Source of the DNA: Marasmius tenuissimus
Lineage: Eukaryota > Basidiomycota > Agaricomycetes > Agaricales > Marasmiaceae
NCBI GenBank assembly: GCA_029532415.1
Contig: JAQOTA010000050.1
Location: forward strand, 6,262,001 to 6,326,000
Length of the DNA: 64,000 nucleotides
Direction: 5' to 3'
The translations under genes and the position numbers were made by a program. Each line of letters begins with the position of its first letter. Position 1 is the first letter of the stretch. Positions 21,748-33,715 of the stretch are shown in pieces. Below the pieces are notes generated by a model. The model was given only the letters and a program-made list of their open reading frames with translations, ran no database searches and was not told where the DNA came from.

Positions 21748-24203
21748 CTACTTCTGGCACGCAGGAGGAACGACAGTAGAATCCTTGTAGTCGGCGGCAC
21801 CCTGACCTAGACCTCTGCTCGCGAAAGTTCTCCACAATAGACATATGTGGGCACCATCGTATAGGTTCAGGTCCGCCTGAATGATGGCATCGCGAGCCGA
21901 AACGAAGGTGGGGTTACAGGGTTGGAGGGCGAGGGCCCGAACGATGATCCTGAGCCAGACGACATTTCCAGAGGTACCAGTGGCGCCAGTGCGCGCCGTC
22001 TCTGACCATCCATGGGCAGCAACTAGTTCAGCGTAGACGTTGTGGAGCATGTTAGCCCTGAACGGAAAGGGGGATTAGTCAGTTCTGAATGCCTCAACAC
22101 ACGAGGGGAGGGTGCTCACCAAACCTATGAGAAACGAGGAGGAAGAGGCAAACAAAGAAAGATGTTAGCATCCGCTGAAGAATCGTTAACTCTGATAACT
22201 TTACCTCTCCAATAGCTAAGATTCACAATTCAGCTTGTAAGAAGAAGTCGATCGAGGACGTATCGGAAACTTACAATGGGTGATGGACAGTTCGGCAACC
22301 TTCGAGTACATGTAGGGGTTGACAGACTTGGATGTCGAGTACGGGTAGGACCGGATGCCAACGCCGCTGTTGAGAACCCACTCGGCCATAACGAAGTCAG
22401 TGACGGCTGCAGAATTGGAGTGGGCGAACCAGCTATTGTGTCAGCGAAAATGAAAGATGAGCCTGGAAAATCTCCTGTGGGCAAGACGGTACGTACTCTG
22501 CGACAGCATCAGACCATCCTTCGCCCATACCGTTCGCCTCGAGGGTCTGCAAACAAGTACCAGTACCACCTCCGGTCATCCTGTTGGTCAAACCGTGGGT
22601 GATTTCGTGGACTGGTATATCGTTTTGAACGGCACCGTCACGGAAGGGCTGTTGAAAGAAAAGGTTGAACGGCGGTCAATTGCATACCCGAGGGACAGCC
22701 TCTGCATCACTCACAGTCGTGTAGATCCAGATGTACATCTTGCACACTCCCGGTTGACCACTATCAGTTTTGATCGTTTAACCTAGATGCTTCGACATGA
22801 AGGAGGTCGTACGTACTCTGGGGGAGTTGCAAAATTCGCATTGTTGAAAGGAAGGAAGCCGGTGTTGTCCTGAACACTCATTTGAACACGGTCATTACCC
22901 GAACCACCTTTGCCAAAGTTATCGTTTTGGAAGTTGAACGCGGTCTCGGTAAAACCATAGAGGTAGAGAGTGTCATGGAAGGTGTTGGCGAGGTAGAACG
23001 CGTTGGTTCGGGCAGCATCGACGTTGGAGCCTTCGGCCGGTGCCAGAGAGGAGTCGTACGTGTAATCAAAGACTTGCCCGCTGCCGGATTGGCTGGTCAC
23101 AGAGGTCGTGTTCTTCTTGTAGGCAATAACGTTGTTGCCCCTGAAAAAGATAAGGACAAGTTTGGCGATGAAAATCAGATAAACATACTCGGTGGTTGTA
23201 CCGGAGCTGAGATGCCATCCATTGGGAGATGCGAAATTCATCCCAGGGTTGGAGAGCATCTCGACCCCCTGTGTAATATCTTGCTTCCAGATGGGGACGA
23301 CCTTGTACTGGGATCCGGTGTAAGTGAACAAAAAGACCGCAATCAAAGACCGGATACACCCACATCAGCATCCGCGACGAAGTCGGTGACTGAGATAAGT
23401 TCACCGCTGTGCGCGTCAACGTAGGCCTCGTAGAAGGTGAAGTCTTCGTCATTCTGGACTTGAAAGACGTGAACCAGAGCGGCGGTACCATCCTGGAGGG
23501 CGAGGTACTCGAGAGTGGGCTCGATATCATTTTTCTTGCCTTTGAGGGCCTCCTCGACCTTGGAAACGACAGAGTTGACATCAACAGTCGGTGTAGAGTC
23601 AGCAACCTTAGCTGATGATAGAAAAACTCGATTAACTAGTCACAGTCGAAAAGGTTTAAATGTTACCGTTAGGGACGAAGGATGAACCGAAGGCGACCGC
23701 CTTGTCATCTTTGAAGGCGACATTAGCTACAGCGTTTTTGAAAGGAATACCGTTCTGCAGGAATCCAGTCAGCTTCACATCGAAGTAGTACTCGCCGAGA
23801 GGGACCTGCATGGAATTGCTTGGCGTATCCATAGGTAGCGCCGTCTTCCGCTGTGTAACCGGACTTGAACGAGACGTCCTCGTGCCCAACCTTCAGCTGC
23901 GATGAGATGAACTCAACGGTCCTGTCTTTGATGCTGGGCTTTCCGAAAGATGCCGGAAGTTCGACACCCTCTCCAAAGGTCTGTGTGAGTCATGAGTCAC
24001 TTCGAATATCACGGAAAGTACAAAATCTTACCCACCTGGTAATTGGTAGAGGGGTGATAGACCTCTACCTGGACCCCATCTCCGAGGCTCCTTACACGAT
24101 GAGTTGAGTGTTTAGAGCTAACCGGCCAGGGTGCAGCATTGACGCAGGATACGTAGCAAATGGAGAGAAGAACAGAGGAGAGAACCTTGTAGAACGCGCC
24201 CAT
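21748..24203 (-). CDS. M36 fungalysin extracellular metallopeptidase (copy 3)
   Basis: Secreted zinc protease of 599 aa, with 12 exons on the minus strand: 24036-24203, 23810-23980, 23667-23754, 23364-23611, 23189-23307, 22817-23140, 22715-22760, 22497-22648, 22275-22432, 22205-22215, 22120-22124, 21748-22057. Signal peptide residues 1-24 end in NAA; HEITH is at residues 402-406 and the third ligand Glu at 431. It groups with copy 4: both have a 119-nt exon 5, and the propeptide lacks the Leu-Asn-Ser-Trp seen in copies 2 and 5. Intron 2 (23755-23809) starts with GC, not GT, after CAT; every other copy has GT there and the frame demands this site, so it is a GC-AG intron or a mild splice defect. 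A nine-residue region around NTGFLPFNNANF is longer than in the other copies. It stands in tandem with copy 4. Confidence 0.9.
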
Positions 24204-24290
24204 GCCTAACGTTTAGAGTCGGACTTCTGTTACAAGTGTTCGAGTGTGATGGCCGGTAGAATCCCAAAGATTTCAGACGGAACCCTACCT

Positions 24291-24342
24291 CCTTTTTATC
24301 TTCCTTGACCTGCTTCCAAAGAAGACGGTGGAACCGCATGGT
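24291..24342 (-). promoter_or_regulatory. Core promoter of fungalysin copy 3
   Basis: On the minus strand, ATAAAAAGG at 24291-24299 lies about 90 bp before the start codon. ACCATGCGG (24334-24342) lies 35 bp upstream of the TATA box, as in copies 4 and 5. Confidence 0.5.
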
Positions 24343-26684
24343 CTAATATAACCGGGCACTCCAGAGGCGAATCGCGATACTCGTGTAGGAGTAAATGGCG
24401 GGGATTCATCCTGAACAAGTTATCCTCAGAATAGCATGATGCACATGGGTTGATGCGTTGCGGGCTTCTTGCACCCCTTAGAGCTTCCCTGCGACTTCAT
24501 GATCTAAAAAAGTCCAGGTTCAATTCAGTTTCTAGGAACCTATGGATTAGTTATGACAGAATGAGGCTTACTCTAGGATTTAATCTTTCGCGGACCGCCA
24601 AGATCTCTGACAAAGACGATGACAGGAAAGCGAAAGCATGGGTAAGGAAGGAACTAGAATCATAGAAGCTACGGGAATGTCGGATCGTGAGGGCGACGTA
24701 GCCACGGAGCATCATCCGTGAACGCTTGAGCCGACTGACGAAAGCTTTCCGCGACTCGACGCCAGCTCAAATGGGGGAAACACTTGGCTTTCATCATATC
24801 CGCGAACAAGAAGAGAACCGTTAGGGGCGTTCACCTGTCCCAACTGTGAAGGTGTCGAGATCGCACGCAAGACCAGCTTAAACTTGATTGAGGCCGCGGG
24901 TGAGTGCGGGGGAATCATTTTCAACTGAACAAGGATCATTATAGCATCCCGTCTTTACGGGATTCTTCGAGCGAATAAATTGAAAACGAGGATTTCTCAT
25001 GAGAATGCATGTCCATCCGCGACTACAAGCTTAAAAAAACACCCACCACCTACACCTCGCCTACACCCGTGTGGGTCTCATTTGAACGTTGAGCCTTGCC
25101 TTCATATGGGTTATGAAATCAGGTCCCAGCCTATCCTTTCTTGCCTGAGGCTGATGTGACGAAGCGAAGAATGTCTCCGATACTCATAAGCTCGAGAACG
25201 AAGTGGTTGCGGAGGTAAAGATGTATATCACTGAGCGAATGGCGACGCGGGATTGTTAGGTGAAAAAAGCCGAGCCTGAGGTGCTCCGCGGTTGTTTCCG
25301 ATGTAAGCGCGAGGCGAGATGATTCCAGAATCGTCACTTGTAAATTCAATGCATTGGTAGCCCTTGTCGGTCAGCTGATGCGAGATCTCGGAAGGATCCA
25401 GGCTACGGTACCCAAGGGGCAGAACATGTTAGTTCTTCTGCGCAAGCTAAAGTAAAGGTTTTCAGAGCACACCTACGTATGCATCTCTAGCTCCGACTGG
25501 ACAACGGTGGCGCAACCTTCCTCATGATCGAGGATTCCGGACTTTCCAGTCGTTTGCCTAATTTTAGAGCCTTTTCCAATTAAACCGACTCGGCGGGCAA
25601 GAGCGAAGGTCCGAGCTAACGTATCGGAAACGGCCCTTCTTGGGAGGTATCTGGATGTCCATTGTTAACCTAGATTCGGGAAAAGGTGATCACAACGTAC
25701 CTGGGCGTTTCTCGTGGTCCGCCGTGAATCTCATCTCCGATTTTCAGAGCAGCATCTACGCCTCGTTTGAGATGCTCATATCAAGACGACAGGCCAAACA
25801 TGTATTAAAGAAGCAGATTCTCCGAGTGCCAGTTGACGTATCCATTTGAGGGAACACAAAATGCAAATCACCGAGATCCATTTACGAAGAAGAGTTGGTT
25901 CGAAGCTTGGAGGCTTGAAGGCGTGCCCATCGTTAGCACCACGAGCTAACGACAGTTCAGAAAGCAAAAAATGAGTACAAGCAGTCCACATCTCAGGCTT
26001 ATGCATGAAACGGTATGTACCGGCAACAGACAATGAGTCGTGATTCCGAAGTCCACAGCATTGTTAGAGAGTGGGAGAGAGGCGGAGCTGGCAGTCTTCT
26101 TTAATACTGACTCTCGTATTTTGTGGGGTTCTGATCAATGCAGACCGAGAGTTGGACAATAGAACATCGAGGAGACAAGAACCGGAGGGTGTCCGAGTAG
26201 GTCTAGGACAAGAGGGCTGAGGTCACCATCTGTGACCTGTCACGAGTGTTGGTAGTCGGCAAATGCCGGCCGCCAGAGTACTCGGGCCGGAAGTTCCACC
26301 TTGGTCCAAGGTTTGACATCTTTCCCGTCAATTTCAAGTCCATTAGATGCTTTACCTTGCCTCTACCTCGACAAAATCCCACGATAATGTTGACAGACAT
26401 ATACTTCTTATCTCTGAGTTAGAGATAGCCTCGGGGTTTGCTCGGTGTTACCGTCAATTCCGATTGAACCAACTTTTCGCCTCGAGGAAAGTTGCGATTG
26501 CGATTGGTACGAGAACTCGAAAGGAGGAAATGCGTATCAAGACAATTGATTTTTGGGTATCGTGAATATAATCGTAACATACATCTACAACTACATTCAT
26601 AATACATCTCTTTGAATACTTCCTTTGAATAATGATCAATAAATGTGATGACGAAAGTCCATCTCTTCGACCTTAGAAAATAAT
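24343..26684. other. Intergenic between tandem fungalysins
   Basis: About 2.3 kb. The left part, to about 24740, is homologous in patches to the 5' flank of copy 4 (29258-29700), so it belongs to the tandem duplication unit. The rest (24740-26684) holds only short frames such as 25131-25349 and 25776-26033 on the minus strand; neither resembles a known family. Confidence 0.5.
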
Positions 26685-29117
26685 CTAGCAGCCAGAAGGA
26701 ACGGTAGTGGAGTCACGGAAGTTGGCAGCGCCCTGGCCGAGACCCCTGCTGGCGAAGACCCTCCACAAGAGACATCTGTGGGCACCAGCGAACAGGTTCT
26801 GGTCAGCCTGGATAATGGCATCACGTGCAGAGACGAAGGTGGGGTTGCAAGGCTGGAGGGAGAGAGCGTTGACGACGAGTCTGAGCCAGACAACGTTTCC
26901 GGAGGTACCAGAGGCGTTGGTGCGGGCAGTGCTCGACCAGCCGTTGGCAGCAACGAGCTGAGCGTAGACGTTGTGGAGAATGTTAGCCCTGAGAGAGAGA
27001 TAAGATGAGTCAAATTTACGAGGCAGGAGGATAGGGAGGTTACTCACCAGACCTATGTGGTTGGATAATGGTAAAATAAAAAAGAAATCATCAGTATCCT
27101 TTCGACGCGCGTTAATGTCAGAAACTTCACCTCTCCAATCGCTAAGGAAGAGTAGGTCAGCATCCCGGAAAATGACCACGGGTAGCGGAAACTTACAGTG
27201 GACGGCAGTCAAAGTGCCAACCCGCGAGTACAAGTAGGGGTTGGTGGTAGTCGACGTCGAGTAGGGGCGGGAACGAATACCAGCGTCAGTGTTGTAAACC
27301 CAGTCACCCAAGGTGAAGTCAGAGACAGTTGCGGTGTCGGAGTGAGAGAACCAGCTGTTGCGAGGGAAGATCAATATCGACCTTTCCGACCAAGACCGCC
27401 GATCACGTACTCAGCAAGAGCATCAGACCATCCTTCACCCATGCCACCAGCCTCGGTGGTCTGGAGGCAGCGACCGGTACCACCTCCAGTCATCCTGTTG
27501 GTCAAACCGTGGGTAACCTCGTGGATAGGAATGTCGTTCTGGACAACACCGTCACGGTTGGGCTGAAAGGAAGAAAGAATATGGCGGTCAGTTGCGCATT
27601 GCGAAATAGGTACCAATACTCACAGTTGTGCGAGTCCAAATGTACATCCTGCATTGACCAGGCTGGCCACTATCAAGCGTAAAAGTCAAATCTTAGAATG
27701 CATCATCACGTAAAGCAATAGCACGTACTCAGGGGGAGTAGCAAAGTTGGCGTTGTTAGTACCGGAAGCATCCTGAACGCTGATGCGAACACGGTCATTG
27801 CCAGCACCGCCCTTTCCAAAGTTGTCGTTTTGGAAGTTGTAGGCTCTCTCAGTGAACCCGTAGAGGTAGAGAGTGTCGTGGTAGGCGTTGACGATGTAGA
27901 ACGCGTTGGTACGGGCAGCGTCGACGTTTTGGCCGGCGGCGGGTGCCTGAGCGGGGTCGTACGTGTAGATAAAGTTTTGTCCGCTGCTGGATTGAGTGGT
28001 CGTGGCAGTCAACGCTCCCTTGTAGGCGACGACGTTGTTACCCCTGTTCAATGAAATTAAGCGAAATGAACACGTTGGGAGTTGGAGCAAACATACTCGG
28101 TGGTCGTGCCAGAGGTCAAGTGCCATCCGTTAGGGGATGCGGTGGTGATTTGAGGGTTAGTGAGGGTCTCAAGACCCTCCCGAGGGTCCTGCTTCCAGAT
28201 GGGGAGAACCTTGTACTATAGAATAACACGTTGGTTGGAGACGAGAACACTGGGCGAAAAGGGGATCTGACTCACGCTGGCATCAGCGACGAAGTCGGTG
28301 ACCGAGACGAGTTCACCGCTGTGCGCGTCAACGTAGGCCTCGTAGAAGGTGAACTCCTCCTCGTTCTGGACCTGGAAGACGTGGACAAGAGCAGCGGTAC
28401 CGTCTTGGAGGGCGAGGTACTCGAGAGTGGGTTCGATGTCGTTCTTCTTGCCTTGAAGAGCCTCCTCAACCTTGGGAATGACTTCGTTGACATCGACGGT
28501 CGGGGTAGAGTCGGCAAACTTGGCTGGAGAATAGCAAATTTCGATCAGATGACGGGGATTCCACGACTCAAAAGCACATACCGTCAGTCACGAAGGATGA
28601 ACCAAAAGCGACAGCCTTATTGTTCTTGAAGGCCACGTTGGCAACGGCGTTGTTGAAGGGGATACCATTCTAAAAAAGATTAATCAGGCGTTTGTCGACG
28701 AGTGTGTGTTGAGTGTGACTAACATGGAATTGCTTGGCGTATCCGTATGTAGCGCCGTCCTCGGAAGTGAAACCAGATTTGAACGAGATGTTCTCGGAGT
28801 CAACTTTCAACTGTGACGCGACAAACTCGACAGTCTTGTCCTCAATGCTGGACTCTCCGAACGAGGCTGGAAGGTCGAGTCCCTCTCCGAAGGTCTAGGA
28901 GACGCGTAGGTCAGGCCAAATGCGACATAGAAAGCTCGATCTCACGAACCTGGTAGTTGGAGGCGGGGTGGAAGGCCTCAACCTGAAGACCGCGACCAAG
29001 GTTCCTTACACGGTGAGTAGAGTGGTTGGCGCCGGTGGTCGAAGGTGCAGCATTGCCGTAGGATGCATACAGAACAGCAAGGAGAACAGAGGAGAAGAAC
29101 TTGTTGAACGCGACCAT
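26685..29117 (-). CDS. M36 fungalysin extracellular metallopeptidase (copy 4)
   Basis: Secreted zinc protease of 594 aa. Exons on the minus strand: 28950-29117, 28724-28894, 28582-28669, 28276-28523, 28097-28215, 27729-28043, 27624-27669, 27411-27562, 27197-27354, 27131-27141, 27048-27052, 26685-26988. The signal peptide ends in NAA. HEVTH is at residues 399-403 and the Glu ligand at 428 in GEGWSD. All introns are GT-AG, and intron 2 has GT where copy 3 has GC. The 5-nt micro-exon is GTCTG. The protein ends in SGC followed by the stop. It is the upstream partner of copy 3, sharing orientation, exon lengths (except exons 6 and 12) and about 430 bp of 5' flank, so the two arose by tandem duplication. 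No lesion was found. Confidence 0.93.
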
Positions 29118-29171
29118 TCTTGAACCTCGTTGAAGTCGAACTTCTGTAGCAAGCGACTGGGCAGTTAAGGA

Positions 29172-29257
29172 CGATGAGATCCTGGAGAGTAGAGAACGAA
29201 ACGTACTGGCCTTTTATCCCTTTCCTAGCTCTAGTTCCACAAAACGTACCGCATGGT
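29172..29257 (-). promoter_or_regulatory. Core promoter of fungalysin copy 4
   Basis: On the minus strand, ATAAAAGG at 29210-29217, then CAGGATCTCATCG (29172-29184) 33 bp downstream, a variant of the segment in copies 1, 2 and 5. ACCATGCGG (29249-29257) lies 32 bp upstream of the TATA box. Confidence 0.5.
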
Positions 29258-31114
29258 ATTTTCCGACCGATACCCTCAGAGGCTGTAGCCGTGCACGAGT
29301 AAAGGACGCCGACTTATCCGAATCGTATGCTTAGAATGGCATATTGCACATGGTCGAGATATGTCGTGAAGTGGTAGCAGGACCATGAGATTTCGCAGAT
29401 CAAGCGGTGCGACTGAAATTCGTATAGCACCGAAGACATCTCGTGATACCACAACCTGTTGGGGTCCAGGGCTCAATCTTGCCGCTAGAAGTTTGGGGTT
29501 GATTGGGATTGAATAGGGCTCAACAACCGCTTCAGTGTTCCGCGAAGGGCCAAGAGCCCAACTCAACGATAGTAGATATCGAAAGCATGGTTAAGGAACT
29601 TTGGATCATGAGCAGAGGCGTATCGTGTGGGCCACGTAGACACAGAGCGCCGTGTTATGGCGTGAACGGCGATTAGAACACGAAGCGTGTGGCACTTTGT
29701 CGGGCTAATGTATTGATGCGTCGTGAAGTCGCCATTTTGTAAAGGTAGCCTCAGATTCTCGAGTTTCGAGCAACGGACCAACCTGTTCCACGCTGGTCAG
29801 TTCGTGATGACGTCGAAGAGTGTGAGATTCAGTATGGGGTAATGGACTTGGAGCTATCGTAAAGTCCAAGGCCTCTGCGTGAGCTACCAAATCACAGAGT
29901 ATCAGTATGTCGACCATAACCAGTTAAGGAACGAAATGAACGCACGTTTCTCTAGTTTCCGGTCCTTGTTGTACACAACAACTGCCCTGAGCCTGAATGT
30001 CGCGTGCCCATCGTGAATTAGATGCAAAAGAGGCACGGAAGTTGCACGTCTCCTCCGGGAAAACGTGGATAGCGCCAAGAATTCTGACCATGCCGACGGT
30101 GTTCTACTGTGTTGATACCGTGATCAAACGTCCAGAGGTGCTGCTGAATCCTTGTACGTGGGTACTGCTAAGTAAGTGGGTCGGACCGAGCGAGTCGAAC
30201 CGAACGTGGCCACCTAATACGCCAGTTTACTGTGTCTTTCGAGGTGAGTACTGTTAGATATTTGGGAAGGCCGGCGCGGGGTGTTCCTGTGGTACCATGC
30301 AGCTTCGTATAGACGGATAGTAAGCCTTCTATAGTTCACGAGGTTCCATAGTAACTCGACAGGTCTTGGTTTTCCTTGGCCTCTCCTGCGTGATAACCTT
30401 TCTTTAGCCATGATTAACAATCCAGTGGCCCGCAAGTCTCACCAGAGCTTTGCTGATTAGTCGTCTGCATGGTCCCGTAATTTCCCCCGTCGAAATACTG
30501 TTCTTGAAGTTGTCTTCAAGGTTGCCGTTAGAAGACTCAAAGCGCACTGTGGGGGCAAATCGACGCTATTCCAGCGGATATCACGAATGTCACTATCCAT
30601 GTTGTGAGTATGTGAAGTTCTTTTGGAAGGATTGCGCATAAACTGACTGCGGTCCCGCCATTCAGCTCATAATGAGCTCTGATAACAACTACGTTCCAGA
30701 ACTATTGCGCCTTCAAGGGTCCGTGATAAGGAATTCTACAAGAAGATTGGTGAGGATTACTGGAAAGGCAAGTGACGGCGTGCTACAGTTGGAGAAATCC
30801 GTAGAGCAACCATATGAAGTAAAGGCTTGGATTGTCTTGGAGGATGTTGTTCTGGCCTGGGCACTGTTGCAGATTTGGGAATGTTATGATGGTGGTGGTT
30901 AGGAGGCAACGGGTATAACGGACCGTCGCAACCGCTGATGGATGCTCCTGCCAAACATACGCAAACACGAGCTTGCTGTCGCTCGCGACGACCACGAGGG
31001 CCTTGACATCGCCCAAACACACCAACACCGCGATCCAATTCTTTTGTGGCTGCAATTCTAGTTTTCTTCCACTCAGCCCTGCTTATATCCCTGGAACAAG
31101 CCTATCTGCACGCC
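29258..31114. other. Intergenic, divergent
   Basis: About 1.9 kb between the divergent starts of fungalysin copy 4 and Exo70. 29258-29700 is shared flank with copy 3. No gene is supported beyond that; frames at 29276-29566, 29997-30257 and 30672-31055 show no domain. Confidence 0.5.
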
Positions 31115-33537
31115 ATGGACGATGAATCTGCCGAGATCGAGCTGGTGAGTGTTGGCCCTCGTCGATACGACGTTGATCTCAAACGGTACTCCAGCTAGAG
31201 CAGAATCTCAACAAAACTAGGCAAATCTCGCAGAGAATGACCTGTAAGCTCGCCAGGACGATCTGGTTGCCTTCAACTTAACCAGACAGCAATATTGAAC
31301 AGCTTCGATACAAGACTGGCGAAGTTGGAAAAGTCCATATTGCCTCTGTACAACTCGACGCAGATACTGAACAGAAGAGCGAGCAGTACGTTGGCCAATC
31401 AATCTCTGATATCACTCTGCCTGACTGGGACCTGGTTCACAGATATCGAGAAGGCCCTGTTGAAGATCGATGAAGTTGCGAGCAACCAAGAAGGAGTTGC
31501 AGCAGAAGAAGCTCTAATTCTGCGCGGGTGAGTAACAAATCACAGCCTGTAGCTTTAATACTCATCCTACCGTTATCCTACCGTTCCTTGAAGTCCGCAA
31601 ACAGGCCAGCTTGAAGCCTACCAGGATGCACTAGAGCGTTTGAACGCTAGCATCGCGTTCAAAGGTGCCGATAGAGACTCTATGGACACAGTATGAGTTC
31701 AGATTATGGGTGCTCTCTCATTTTCTAACTGATCGTTTACCCAGGCAAGATTGGTGGAAACGGGCGCGAAAAAGCTTACGCAACTATACACCAAGCTCGT
31801 AGCGGAAGGATCGTCTGGAACTGCGCCTCCGCCAGGCTCTGATATCGTTCAAGCACCTTTCCCTGACTCCCTCATCGCGACCCTGACCTCCCTTGTCAAT
31901 TTTTTGCGCACTCTGCCAGTACCATCGACTCACCCATCGCATCCTGCAGCCCCCCCTATCCTCTCCATTCTGAAAGAAGCGCAACGTGGCTACGCTGATA
32001 TGAGGGGAAACTGGATCAAGAAGTGCCTCGAGACACAAGGAAAGCGGCTACTGGATCGAGCAGACACTATAGATCCCGGTCAAACTGGAAGAGACTTTGG
32101 CTCTTGGGTTCGTTCGGTTCTAAGCGTTGCGCAGGTACGTCTACTGCAAACTTCCACTTCGCCTTCTTCTAAAATTTTCACATAGGATGAATATCGTCTG
32201 TTGACCGAGCTCAGCCCACTGAGCAGTTCCTCGGTCATAGCTTCATCTTACAATACGCTCTTGAAGCCTGTGTTGCTACTCCTGAACAACACCGCGACTT
32301 CGCTCGTCGCCCTCGCCAAACGGTCCTTGCAAAAGAATGGGTTCATTGCACTGGTTGCATACGAAGCGTTGGTCAGCCTTCAGGACAGCTGGGACGACAT
32401 TGCGTCCTGGAAAGCTTCGGACGACCGGAAAAGCGGCGACGAATACAAGGAGACACTCTCAAGTTTCCGGAGCCTCTGTCAGCGTCTCTTTCCCGAAGTC
32501 CTTGCGGATATCAAGCTAGGGGCCATGAGCAGGACTTCGGATACAAGCGTCGAGTTGATGGATTCCAGCATATCTGTAAGTTGTCCTTTGGTCATCGTAG
32601 AATCATTTGCTGATGATTCTCGTGATAATTAGGCCGTTCAGTTCTTGAGCAGGCTTCCAGAAACCCTCGTTGCAGCCGGCGATATCCTTACTGCCCTCGG
32701 AGATGGCAACTGGAAGATGGGCGAAGGAATGCAGGTGTCGAAGGCAAGGGCGGGGGGTACAGACGAGCAAGTGTTGTTGGAACATTACATCTGTAAGTGC
32801 CGATCCACGTAGGACTCTTCTTGATTTCTCATGCACAAATTCACCCTCGTAGACGATATCGTCAACACGTCTATAAGCACACTCAACATGGTTGCCAAAA
32901 GCCAACGAAGGCCGCCTTTCAACGCTGTCTTCCTCCTCAACAACATCGCCTACCTACGTAGGAACATCTGCATAGATCCCAAAGACGACCGACTCCTCGA
33001 CTACCTCTCCAAACCTACCCAAGACGTCCTTAACTCCAACTTCCGTACCGCCAAATCCGCTTACTTCGATGCTAACTTCTCCCCGCTCATGCAGGCCTTG
33101 ACTGACGATCCGAAAGAGAAAGCCGGGAGGGGTGCCACCAAAGAGAAATTCACGCGTTTTTACGACCTGTTGGAGGAAGTTCTGGAACGACACAAGATTG
33201 CTCCTGTATTGGAGGATGATCCGGAGGAGCGGGACGCTGTCGGGAGCGATGTGATCAAGTTTGTGATTCCGTCGCTCAAGGCGTTTACGCAAAAGCATCG
33301 CGAGAAAGAGTTTAGCAAGAGTAAGTGGTTCGTTTGTTCCTTGAGATACGCCACATCACTAATGAGGTTTCCCCCCGTCGGCGTTATCCATTTGGTTGGT
33401 GTCGTTAGATCCCCAGAAGTGTACGTGTCGTGCTGTTACCGTGTCAACCAGAGCCACTCTAACAGTCGTTTCATCTACCAGATATCAAAATGTCGGCTGA
33501 TGCTGTGGAAAGTCAATTGAAGGGTATATATCGGTAG
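31115..33537 (+). CDS. EXO70: Exocyst complex subunit Exo70
   Basis: Exo70 is a subunit of the octameric exocyst, which tethers secretory vesicles to the plasma membrane at growing hyphal tips. It binds PI(4,5)P2 and Rho GTPases. Eleven exons give 610 aa: 31115-31144, 31195-31243, 31290-31385, 31443-31527, 31594-31690, 31745-32134, 32186-32575, 32633-32792, 32853-33320, 33409-33420, 33482-33537. The N-terminus has the coiled-coil pattern LEQNLNKTRQISQRMTSIL and LILRGPQTGQLEAYQDAL. The C-terminal domain contains AVFLLNNIAYLRRNI and KFTRFYDLLEEV. It ends with FSKNPQKYIKMSADAVES, matching the family's conserved C-terminus; that match fixes a 12-nt exon (33409-33420). All junctions keep frame. 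This is a housekeeping gene and a conserved landmark inside an otherwise fast-evolving region. Confidence 0.93.
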
Positions 33538-33715
33538 AATAGCTTTTTTCTTGTTTGTACATTAGGACTCGGAACTACGCGTCATGAGGTGATTTTCATT
33601 TATCGAGCGGATCTTACCGCCGTCCTAATGTGAGGCAAAGACAAAGTATAAAAGATCCTGGCGCACCTGGTACTAAGGCAAAGGATCTCGTATAACGAAT
33701 TCCCTGAGACTCTCA

